In this document: positions 5,977 to 12,409 of the stretch, one piece after another | Layout: each line of letters starts with the position of its first letter | Numbering within the stretch: position 1 is the stretch's first letter | DNA from: an uncultured Bacilli bacterium | Lineage (GTDB): Bacteria > Bacillota_I > Bacilli_A > RF39 > UBA660 | Length of the DNA: 12,882 bases | Assembly: GCA_934086815.1 (NCBI GenBank) | Contig: CAKOIM010000026.1 | Coordinates: 1 to 12,882 of the forward strand | Direction: 5' to 3' | The notes under the pieces: model-generated | What the model saw: only the letters and a program-made list of their open reading frames with translations | What the model was told of the DNA's origin: nothing | Databases searched by the model: none | Position numbers and translations under genes: made by a program

Positions 5977-6630
5977 TTAATCTGCTGAACTATAATTTAA
6001 AGTAATATCACCAAATGAAACTGTAAAATCACCATCTACTCTTTCAGCATCTTGAGCATATTCTAAAGTTACTGTAACTTTTTCAGATTTAGCTTTAGCT
6101 AATGCATGATTACTTATACTAGCAATTCCACTAGAAGTTTCTGCTTCACTTCCAACTTTAACTTTAACAGAAATACCATTACAGGCTTTTTGGACTAATT
6201 CATCAGTTGTTCCCTCAACTGCTGTACATACCTTATTAGCAGTTTTATCTGCTACGTTAGAATAAACTATACTTTTTAAGTATGCATCTAATTGACCAGC
6301 ATTAAAGGCAAAGAAATCATAAACAACTTTTTGACCAGGTTCTGTAAACGTTGCACTTAAATTACTAATAGTAGGATCATTTGTATTATCAATTTGACCA
6401 TTAGTATAAACTAAACTGTTTGGATTAGCTACTGGTACAATCTCATTTGTTAAAACTTCAGTATCAGAACTAGAAAAATCAACATTTAATGTATCACTAC
6501 TTGGCTTAACCGTTGCACTTGATTGAATTTTTAAAACATTTGAAAATGCAGCAAAACCAATTGATAAACCAACAATACCTACCACTAAAGCAAAAATTGC
6601 AATTATTTGACCCGTTCTGTTTTTTTCCAT
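5977..6630 (-). CDS. TasA/camelysin-like secreted fibre subunit
   Basis: This 217-residue protein has a SipW-type signal sequence: basic MEKNR, a hydrophobic core at about 8-27 rich in Gly/Ala, then AAFSNV, where cleavage by the neighbouring peptidase is expected. The mature part is Ser/Thr/Val-rich and beta-type, low in aromatics. It has one Cys pair (VCTAVEG and ACNG) that may form a disulphide, and ends in alternating strands (VTVTLEYAQDAERVDGDFTV). This fits the TasA/CalY family of biofilm amyloid-like fibre proteins and camelysin-type proteins. The ATG has a perfect AGGAGG 7 bases upstream. It leads the operon with sipW and the 361-aa gene. Family placement rests on architecture and context rather than on a decisive motif. 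Confidence 0.8.
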   Translation of the reverse strand: MEKNRTGQIIAIFALVVGIVGLSIGFAAFSNVLKIQSSATVKPSSDTLNVDFSSSDTEVLTNEIVPVANPNSLVYTNGQIDNTNDPTISNLSATFTEPGQKVVYDFFAFNAGQLDAYLKSIVYSNVADKTANKVCTAVEGTTDELVQKACNGISVKVKVGSEAETSSGIASISNHALAKAKSEKVTVTLEYAQDAERVDGDFTVSFGDITLNYSSAD

Positions 6631-6766
6631 AAGTTAACCTCCTATCATAAATAATGATATCATAGAAATTATTTTTTTTAAACTAGTAAAAATACATTTA
6701 TTTTAATTTTACATAATATCAAAAAATATGAAAAAATCATATACTAAACTAGAAGGAGGGTATTTT

Positions 6767-6888
6767 TTGAAAAAAAGATTATTAATAAGTACAATAATCA
6801 TAATAGTTTTAGTTCTAATAACAACATTAATTTTTACTTTTAAGAAAAATAATGATAATTCTAACTTAGAGAGAATTAGACTTGCTGA
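6767..6888 (+). pseudogene. 5' fragment of ABC importer substrate-binding protein gene, cut by element 1
   Basis: A TTG start at 6767 is preceded by AGAAGGAGGG, an excellent ribosome site. The protein begins MKKRLLISTIIIIVLVLITT, a signal anchor, then a hydrophilic linker KKNNDNSN and LERIRLA, the usual beginning of the mature binding domain. After the GA at 6887-6888 the frame continues as DTTLTSRKYI and stops at 6919; those residues belong to element 1. The codon phase at 6887 equals that at 10935. Joining the two gives LERIRLAEVTHSSFYTP and a 330-codon frame with no stop. There is no lipobox cysteine, so the protein would be anchored by its TM segment. The N-terminus is divergent from the tasA-like gene, with 136 bases between the two starts. 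Confidence 0.82.
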
Positions 6889-6910
6889 TACTACACTAAC
6901 ATCAAGGAAA
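6868..6910. other. attL of element 1 (core GA at 6887-6888)
   Basis: The left half is host gene sequence ending AGACTTGCT; the right half is the element arm TACTACACTAACATCAAGG. The core dinucleotide GA is inferred from two facts: it restores the host frame, and it centres an attP with 13 of 19 symmetric positions. A shared ACAC at 6893-6896 lies in the same register as 10941-10944. Crossover there would also restore the frame but gives a far less symmetric attP. Confidence 0.75.
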
Positions 6911-6920
6911 TATATATAAG

Positions 6921-7112
6921 TTAAATAACGTCATCTTTAGAACTACTACTTAGAATTTCCAGCACTTTTTCAAATACTTTATCTTTTATTTTTGCATCAA
7001 CACTTAAATTATCAATACTTTTTAATATAAGATTACTTTTAAATATAGCTAAATTATTCAATAATAATTTAACTTCTTCATTTGCCTTAGGATAATTGAG
7101 ATAAACTTGCAA
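6921..7112 (-). CDS. Small 63-aa protein of element 1
   Basis: The frame starts at TTG 7112 with AAAAGGGG about 8 bases upstream and ends 33 bases from the attL core. The product is 63 residues, soluble, probably two helices (VKLLLNNLAIFKSNLILKSI and AKIKDKVFEKVLEIL), with an acidic Ser-rich tail. I do not recognise the family. It lies beyond the terminator at 7184-7209 and so is probably transcribed separately from the protease genes, for example from TTGAAA-17-TATTTT upstream on the minus strand. Small proteins next to a serine recombinase are often directionality factors or regulators. That role is a guess here from size and position only. Confidence 0.6.
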   Translation of the reverse strand: MQVYLNYPKANEEVKLLLNNLAIFKSNLILKSIDNLSVDAKIKDKVFEKVLEILSSSSKDDVI

Positions 7113-7183
7113 GTAAATACCCCTTTTCTAATATTAAATAATATGCAAAAAATAGTTTTTAATGATAATCTTTTCAATTATAA

Positions 7184-7209
7184 AAAGTCTTGCATTTTAG
7201 CAAGACTTT
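7184..7209 (-). terminator. Terminator of the element 1 protease operon
   Basis: A perfect 10-bp stem AAAGTCTTGC/GCAAGACTTT with a 6-base loop lies just past the stop of the 123-aa gene. It is followed on the minus strand by TTATAA, and the stem itself ends in TTT. This is the strongest terminator in the window. Confidence 0.85.
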
Positions 7210-7215
7210 AACTAA

Positions 7216-7587
7216 TTATTCTTTTGTTATTACTATTTTTTTAACATTAGATAATTTAGCCGGTTCACTTGGTAACATTACATCAGATGCAGTTATAGTT
7301 ACTTTTTGATTAGCTTTTAATTTATCCGCAGTTATCTCTTCATTTTCGTAATATATTTTAGTTTCATTATTAATTTCAAATTCATACTCCGAAGAATATT
7401 CCTTCTTCTTTTTATCATATTCTTCAACTAAAACAGTATATACATTATCATTTAATACTACTTCTTTAACCCTTGCTTCGAAAACTAAATCTTTTTCTTT
7501 AGAAACATTATTTTTAAAGATAATATATCCTAATCCTGCAAGAACTACTATAACTACAACTACTTTTACTAATAAAGTCTTATTCAT
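7216..7587 (-). CDS. Small membrane-anchored protein of element 1, hypothetical
   Basis: The product is 123 residues from the ATG at 7587, which has GGAGG 5 bases upstream; an in-frame ATG six codons earlier has a poorer ribosome site. A TM anchor spans about residues 5-24. The outer part is beta-rich, with the pattern ARVKEVVLNDNVYTVLVEE, then FEINNETKIYYENEEITADKL, then NQKVTITAS. This looks like a small OB-fold or DUF3221-like barrel, but I cannot confirm a family. It follows the metalloprotease gene by 32 bases with no terminator between, so the two are cotranscribed cargo, both facing outside the membrane. A helper or immunity role for the protease is possible but unsupported. Confidence 0.72.
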   Translation of the reverse strand: MNKTLLVKVVVVIVVLAGLGYIIFKNNVSKEKDLVFEARVKEVVLNDNVYTVLVEEYDKKKKEYSSEYEFEINNETKIYYENEEITADKLKANQKVTITASDVMLPSEPAKLSNVKKIVITKE

Positions 7588-7619
7588 AACATCCTCCTTT
7601 CCCAATTTAATAATCTATA

Positions 7620-9122
7620 TTATATGAATCTATCCCAATAATATTTTTCTGTACTTGATAAAGTAGAAAAATAGCTTTTAATTTGTGAACTAATTAATTT
7701 TGCTTTTTTATTAATTGGTGTACCATCCTCATAACAATCTTTCGTAAAACTTCTAGACATTAAATCTGAAAATATTACTGCTCGATCTTCTAAATAATTT
7801 GTTTTACCATATACTGATAAAAAGTATGCATTATATACATTTGTATAGTAATAAACATATTCATTACTTTTATCCCCGTAAGTAAAATTTACTGGATTAA
7901 CATCTTTCATAGTAGCATTTATATCTATAGGATACCCTTTAACAGTTATATAGGAATCAATATAATGCATTATTTCATGATGCAAAGTACTTTCAAATAA
8001 AATAGCAGGTTCAATCATTATTTTAATATCATTTTTATATTGTGCATCAGTAAGACCTGATACATTACCACTGATACTTTTAACTAAATAAATAGTTAAA
8101 GGCATTCCAAAATCTTTTATTTCTTTAAAAAATACACTTGGATACTTGGCAAGAGCTTTATCGATTAATGTAAGATATGTATTTATCTCATTATCATCGT
8201 ATAACTTTGCTGTACCATATCCATTAATAGTATAGTTCCCTAGTTCATCTTTATACGCAATTTTAACTGAATACTTATTTTGAATATTTTTCCTATAATC
8301 GTCATTCTTTTGAGCTTGAGTTTTTTCTATACTTACATTTACTCTATCATCCGCTTTTTTTTTACTATTACTTGTATCTTGATTATTTTTGTTATCTTTA
8401 GTATTTGTTTTTTCTATTATAGTTGTATTATTTTTATCTTCTACTTTTTCCCAAACAGCATATAAAGTTGTATCTTCTAGAAGTATTACTTTATTATAAA
8501 TTGGAGTTTTGTTTTTTAAAACCCAACCTTTAAAAGTATATCCCTTAAATGTAGGATCTTTTGGAAGTGTAAGTTCAGTATCTTTCTTAATAGTAATACT
8601 ATCTATTTTACTTCCACCTTTAGTATCAAATGTTATTGTTATTGTATTACTTTTATCATCATTATCCCAAACAGCATATAAAGTTGTGTCTTCTGAAAGT
8701 AATACTTTGTTATAAATTGGAGTTTCATTTTTTAAAACCCAACCCTTAAAAACATAACCATCAAGTGTAGGGTCTTGTGGAAGTATAAGTTCATCCCCCT
8801 TATTAATAGTAACGCTATCTATCTTACTTCCACCCTTAGTATCAAATGTTATTGTTATTTTTTCTTTTTTATCTTCTTCCTTACTTTCTTTCATTGGACA
8901 AACATATTTAGTTGTTTTTAAAACTGTTTTAGTATTACCATCATAACATTTATAAGTATTTGTAAATATTCCTTTATCTTTATAAACCGTAGAACCATCA
9001 TTGTAGTAATCTCTAACTTTAATTATTGGACTATTATTAAATAATAGAGCAACAAAAAAGTCTAAAAATATTAAACCTAGTATGACAAATATTGTAATTA
9101 TTATTATTTTTTTCTTGTTCAT
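7620..9122 (-). CDS. Membrane-anchored InlB-repeat protein with HExxH zinc-metalloprotease domain (element 1 cargo)
   Basis: The product is 500 residues from the ATG at 9122, preceded by GGAGG. Domain order: TM anchor (about 5-28); a short region with a probable Cys pair (C59, C75); two InlB B-repeats (Listeria-Bacteroides/Flg_new type, about 89-152 and 161-224), each starting ITITFDTKGGSKID and ending TTLYAVW; a Lys/Asn/Asp-rich linker (225-285); and a C-terminal zincin-like domain. That domain has HHEIMHYID (His382, Glu383, His386 as HExxH) and a downstream Glu445 in YLEDRA as a likely third zinc ligand. The spacing and small size recall ATLF-like or related secreted zinc proteases; substrate is unknown. 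It is expected to be extracytoplasmic, facing a host or a neighbour. It is cotranscribed with the gene ending at 7216. All catalytic residues that I can identify are intact. Confidence 0.85.
   Translation of the reverse strand: MNKKKIIIITIFVILGLIFLDFFVALLFNNSPIIKVRDYYNDGSTVYKDKGIFTNTYKCYDGNTKTVLKTTKYVCPMKESKEEDKKEKITITFDTKGGSKIDSVTINKGDELILPQDPTLDGYVFKGWVLKNETPIYNKVLLSEDTTLYAVWDNDDKSNTITITFDTKGGSKIDSITIKKDTELTLPKDPTFKGYTFKGWVLKNKTPIYNKVILLEDTTLYAVWEKVEDKNNTTIIEKTNTKDNKNNQDTSNSKKKADDRVNVSIEKTQAQKNDDYRKNIQNKYSVKIAYKDELGNYTINGYGTAKLYDDNEINTYLTLIDKALAKYPSVFFKEIKDFGMPLTIYLVKSISGNVSGLTDAQYKNDIKIMIEPAILFESTLHHEIMHYIDSYITVKGYPIDINATMKDVNPVNFTYGDKSNEYVYYYTNVYNAYFLSVYGKTNYLEDRAVIFSDLMSRSFTKDCYEDGTPINKKAKLISSQIKSYFSTLSSTEKYYWDRFI
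8451..8858 (-). repeat. Two tandem InlB B-repeats, 216-bp period
   Basis: Codons 89-152 (8858-8667) and 161-224 (8642-8451) are closely similar in DNA and protein. Long stretches such as the one encoding TFDTKGGSKIDS are nearly unchanged, which points to recent duplication within the gene. Recombination between the copies could change repeat number in frame (216 = 72 codons). Confidence 0.85.
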
Positions 9123-9160
9123 TATACCTCCACAAAAGGACAATTAAATCTTATGTACTA

Positions 9161-9188
9161 ACTATACCATATATTAGCTATTTTCAAA
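9161..9188 (-). promoter_or_regulatory. Candidate promoter of the protease operon
   Basis: On the minus strand TTTGAA (9188-9183), a 16-base spacer and TATAGT (9166-9161) with an extended TG motif (TGGTATAGT) lie about 40 bases before the start at 9122. The recombinase gene reads away on the other strand from 9258, so both are driven from this 135-base divergent spacer; TATAAT at 9231-9236 on the plus strand, without a clear -35, may serve the recombinase. Confidence 0.4.
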
Positions 9189-9257
9189 AACAAAAACTAA
9201 TAATTTTTTAAAACTTTACTAATTAACAAATATAATATTAAAAAGAAAGGAATTATA

Positions 9258-10904
9258 ATGAAAGATAAAACAAGTAATGCATGTTATGCTATATACAGTA
9301 GAAAATCAAAATTTACTGGTAAAGGTGACAGTATAGAAAATCAAATAGAATTATGTAAAAATCAATTAATAAATAAATATAACATCGATGAAAATAATAT
9401 TAAAGTATATCAGGATGAAGGGTTTACAGGATATAATACTAATAGACCTCAATTTCAAGAAATGATGAAAGATATAAGAAACAAAAAAATTAAATGCATT
9501 ATTGTATATAGATTAGATAGAATTAGTCGTAATGTCGCAGACTTTTGTAATCTTAAAAATGAATTTTTAAAATATAATGTTGACTTTATATCTGTAACTG
9601 AAAACTTTGATACATCTACGCCAATGGGATCTGCGATGCTTATGATAACATCCGTCTTTGCTCAACTTGAAAGAGATACAATAGCAGAAAGAATAAAAGA
9701 TAATATGTATGAACTTGCAAAAACAGGAAGATGGCTTGGTGGTAATACTCCGCTTGGATATAAATCACAAAGAATAGAAAGTATATCAATTGATGGTAAA
9801 AAAAGATATCTATACAAACTTCGAGTAATACAAGAAGAAGCTGAAATTATTAAACTCATATGGAATAAAATGAGTGAATTAAAAGGATTAGGAAAATTAG
9901 AATCATACTTATTACAACAAGGAATTAAAACAAGAAATGGAAATAATTTTACAAGATTTTCGTTAGTAACTATTCTTAAAAATCCTATATATGTAATAGC
10001 AGATGAAAAAATAAAACAGTTTTTTAAAAAAATGAATGTTACAATTTATGAAAATGAAGAAATAAATGGTAGTGGTAAATGCGGATTAATTGCATATAAT
10101 AAACGAGAAGAAATAGTCGGAAAAACTAAAACTTATAAAGATGTTTCCGAATGGATTATAGCTGTTGGAAAACATAATGGAATAATTTCAAGTGAACAGT
10201 TTATTCAAGTATGGAATTTATTAGAAAATAATAAAGATAAACGATTTAGAACACCAAGACAAAATATATCAATATTATCTGGTATTATCAAGTGTAAATA
10301 TTGTGGAAGTTATATGCGACCAAAACTTAGAAATACTGAAACACCAAGTGGAGAAAGAAACTTTTCTTATCTTTGTGAACTTAAAGATAAGAGCCGAAAA
10401 CAGTTATGTAGTTGTAAAAATATAGATGGTATTGAAACTGATAAAATTGTAATACAAAAAATAAAAGAGATACCTTTATCAAAAGATAATATTATAAAAA
10501 GACTAAAAATTATTGCTGATGGTAAAAAGAAAGATTCTAATAAAAAACGAAATGAATTACAAACTTTAAATTCTACTATAACTAGAAATAATATGAAAAT
10601 TAAATCATTAATTAATAAAATTGCAATAATAGATACTAGTTTAATTAATGATATAACTTTACAAGTTAAAGATTTAAAATCTAAAAACATTGAAATGGAA
10701 AAAAGAGTTGCAGAATTAAAAAAGGAAGCAAATCAAGAAATAAATAAAAAAGAAATTACTAGCCTAGCATTAAATATAATAAATAATTATATGAATACTT
10801 TTGATACACTAAATATAGTAGATAAAAGAATGATGATAAAGCTTTTGATAAGTTCAGTTGAATCAGATGGAGAAAATATCTATATAAATTATATAGGTAG
10901 TTAA
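9258..10904 (+). CDS. Large serine recombinase of element 1
   Basis: This is a site-specific integrase/excisionase that exchanges attP and attB through a 5'-phosphoserine link. The 548-residue product is full length. It has a resolvase catalytic domain (about 8-155) with Ser14 in YSRKS, the helix YRLDRISRN (Arg85, Asp87, Arg88) and GSAMLMITSVFAQLERDTI; a recombinase DNA-binding domain (about 165-300) starting GNTPLGYK; a zinc ribbon with C346xxC349 and C373/C384; a coiled-coil (about 425-495); and a short C-terminal domain. The start has AAAGGA 7 bases upstream. The stop lies 31 bases from the attR core, typical for an integrase coded at the end of its element. The gene is in the same frame as the host fragment beyond it, separated by its TAA. 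Confidence 0.95.
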   Translation: MKDKTSNACYAIYSRKSKFTGKGDSIENQIELCKNQLINKYNIDENNIKVYQDEGFTGYNTNRPQFQEMMKDIRNKKIKCIIVYRLDRISRNVADFCNLKNEFLKYNVDFISVTENFDTSTPMGSAMLMITSVFAQLERDTIAERIKDNMYELAKTGRWLGGNTPLGYKSQRIESISIDGKKRYLYKLRVIQEEAEIIKLIWNKMSELKGLGKLESYLLQQGIKTRNGNNFTRFSLVTILKNPIYVIADEKIKQFFKKMNVTIYENEEINGSGKCGLIAYNKREEIVGKTKTYKDVSEWIIAVGKHNGIISSEQFIQVWNLLENNKDKRFRTPRQNISILSGIIKCKYCGSYMRPKLRNTETPSGERNFSYLCELKDKSRKQLCSCKNIDGIETDKIVIQKIKEIPLSKDNIIKRLKIIADGKKKDSNKKRNELQTLNSTITRNNMKIKSLINKIAIIDTSLINDITLQVKDLKSKNIEMEKRVAELKKEANQEINKKEITSLALNIINNYMNTFDTLNIVDKRMMIKLLISSVESDGENIYINYIGS

Positions 10905-10914
10905 AAAAAATGTG

Positions 10915-10957
10915 TCCATGAAGTGATAGTAGCAGAAGTAACACATAGTTCTTTTTA
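10915..10957. other. attR of element 1 (core GA at 10935-10936)
   Basis: The left half is the element arm CCATGAAGTGATAGTAGCA; the right half is host gene AGTAACACATAGTTC. The element arm pairs with the attL element arm as an imperfect inverted repeat with 13 of 19 matches around CA-GA-TA. The reconstructed attB (CTTGCT-GA-AGTAACAC) is less symmetric, as is usual for attB. Confidence 0.75.
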
Positions 10958-11807
10958 TACACCACTTTATGTAGCATTAGAAAAAGGTTACTTTAAAGAT
11001 GAGGGAATAGACTTAGAATTAGTATTAACACCAGGTGCAGATAAAGTAAGTGCTGCGGTATTATCAAATGACGTAGAATTAGGATTTGCGGGAGCAGAAT
11101 CGGCAATATATGTTTATAAACAAAATGAAAAAGACTATTTACAAATATTCGGAGGTCTTACTAAAAGAGATGGACAATTTATTGTATCAAGAAATAAATT
11201 TGATAACTTTACTTTAGAACAGTTATATAATAAAGAAATTTTAGTTGGAAGAAAAACAGGTATGCCAGCATTAAATTTCTTAAATGCATTAAAGAAAAAT
11301 AATATTGATATAAATAAAATAAATATTAATTATTCTGTTGAATTTGCTGCTTTATCAGGGTCATTTATCGGAGGTATTGGAGATTACGTTAATTTATTTG
11401 AACCTAATGCTACTAATTTAGAAAAAAATGAATATGGTAGTGTTGTAGCTAGTGTTGGCATGTTATCCGGAGAAGTTCCATATACAGCATTTTATGCACG
11501 TAAAAGTTATATAGAAAATAATAAAGAAATTATTGAAAAATTTATTAATGCTATAAATAAGGGGTTAAAGTATACTTGGGATAATGATGAAAATGTAGTT
11601 GCTAAAGATATAATAAATCAATTTCCAGATACTAGTATAAAAGACCTAGCAGAAATGATTAAAAGATATAAGGAATATGATTGTTTCTTAAAAGATCCAT
11701 ATATATCACAAAAATTATTTACTAATTTAGAAGATTTCTTAATAGATTTTAAATTACTTGATAAATATGTTCCATATGAAGATCTAATAAACAATTTTTA
11801 TGAATAA
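10935..11807 (+). pseudogene. 3' fragment of ABC importer substrate-binding protein gene (NMT1/SsuA-like)
   Basis: Residues read EVTHSSFYTPLYVALEKGYF, then GIDLELVLTPGADKV, VELGFAGAESAIYVYK and DGQFIVSRNKFDNFTLEQL. This is the start and first lobe of an NMT1/SsuA-like periplasmic-type binding protein of the nitrate/sulfonate/taurine/thiamine-precursor class. It continues normally to 11807, overlapping the ATPase start by 8 bases. The N-terminal anchor is missing; it lies 4 kb upstream at 6767-6888. A frame from GTG 10923 is open, but it has no ribosome site and its first four codons are element sequence, so the fragment is unlikely to yield a working protein. The substrate cannot be told from the sequence; a molybdate-type SBP is unlikely. 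Confidence 0.85.
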
Positions 11808-12219
11808 GATTTTAGAGGTTAGAGATTTAAAAAAGAATTTCCAAACAGTTAATGGTGAAATTAATGCTATTAATAACATATCATTTGATTTATATGATAA
11901 AGAGTTTTTATGTATTGTAGGTTCTAGTGGATGTGGTAAATCAACCCTATTAAATATTTTAGCTGGTTTAGATAATAAAACAAGTGGAATAATTAAATAT
12001 AAAGAAGGCTTAAAAATAGGCTATATGCTTCAAGAAGATGCTTTATTTCCATGGTTAAACATATTAGATAATGCAATGATTGGATTAAAAATAACTAAAA
12101 CAGATACAAAAGAAAATGAAAAATTTGTTAAAAGTTTACTTATAAAATATGGATTAAAAGATTTTATTTATAAATATCCAAAAGAGTTATCCGGAGGTAT
12201 GAGACAAAGAGTTCTTTGA
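11800..12219 (+). pseudogene. ABC importer ATPase gene truncated by element 2 (SsuB/TauB-like)
   Basis: This is the ATPase of the same importer, translationally coupled to the binding-protein gene (ATG inside its last codons). Walker A is GSSGCGKST (41-49), the Q-loop MLQEDALFPW (Gln78), and the signature LSGGMRQRV (130-138), all typical of nitrate/sulfonate/taurine ATPases. Immediately after RV the frame gives Leu and TGA at 12217-12219. Walker B, the D-loop and the switch His, which should follow within about 40 residues, are absent. Family proteins are about 240-260 residues against 139 here. DNA identity with a host gene stops at 12211-12213, where element 2 begins, so this is an insertional disruption, not a decayed gene. 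The remaining part should lie beyond the far end of element 2, outside the window. Confidence 0.9.
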
Positions 12220-12266
12220 ATATAATATAGACACAAGTCATAATTAAGTTATGAAAGGAGTAACTA

Positions 12267-12383
12267 ATGACATATAATATTATTGATATTATAGATAAAG
12301 ATTTAACTGATACTAAATTAAAAGAAATAATTAATAAAAAATTGTATAAAATTATTGAACTGATGGAGTTAAATGTAAATTAA
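12267..12383 (+). CDS. Small 38-aa protein at the left end of element 2
   Basis: The ATG at 12267 has AAAGGAG 7 bases upstream and the frame closes at TAA 12381-12383. The product is MTYNIIDIIDKDLTDTKLKE followed by IINKKLYKIIELMELNVN: acidic start, then one amphipathic helix. The good ribosome site and the tight fit between attL and the recombinase support a real gene. Small helical proteins encoded beside serine recombinases on Firmicutes elements are common and mostly uncharacterised; a regulator or directionality factor is possible. No family was recognised. Confidence 0.65.
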   Translation: MTYNIIDIIDKDLTDTKLKEIINKKLYKIIELMELNVN

Positions 12384-12409
12384 TTATAACTTTAAGTTTA
12401 GGGGGGGTT

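Larger units (their letters stand above)
6887..10936. mobile_element. Element 1: 4.05-kb large-serine-recombinase element
   Basis: This is a compact integrated element bounded by attL (core 6887-6888) and attR (core 10935-10936), 4048 bases from core to core. It holds a recombinase gene at its right end, an InlB-repeat metalloprotease gene, a small membrane-protein gene and a 63-residue gene. Coding sequence ends within about 35 bases of each att core. No phage structural, replication or conjugation gene is present, so it is a minimal integrase-plus-cargo unit or a cut-down remnant of a larger element. Excision would restore the interrupted importer binding-protein gene exactly. Confidence 0.82.

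Noticed and set aside
6893..6896. Shared ACAC (also 10941-10944) as the crossover core of element 1
   Set aside because: It also preserves the frame, but the attP built around it has almost no symmetry (2 of 11 positions checked), whereas the GA core gives 13 of 19. Kept as the second choice.
6728..6919. A complete small plus-strand gene starting at ATG 6728
   Set aside because: The ATG has no good ribosome site, the TTG at 6767 does, and the product is the head of the split binding protein followed by seven to ten element-derived codons.
8280..8715. Hydrophobic open frames on the plus strand opposite the metalloprotease gene
   Set aside because: They are antisense shadows of Lys/Asn/Asp-rich coding sequence without ribosome sites. 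The same applies to open frames opposite other genes at 254-508, 1156-1362, 2672-3031, 9662-9859 and 10367-10977.
10923..10934. GTG at 10923 as a genuine start of the binding-protein gene
   Set aside because: There is no ribosome site, the codons before 10935 are element sequence, and the true start with a strong ribosome site is found at 6767, in the same phase once the element is removed.
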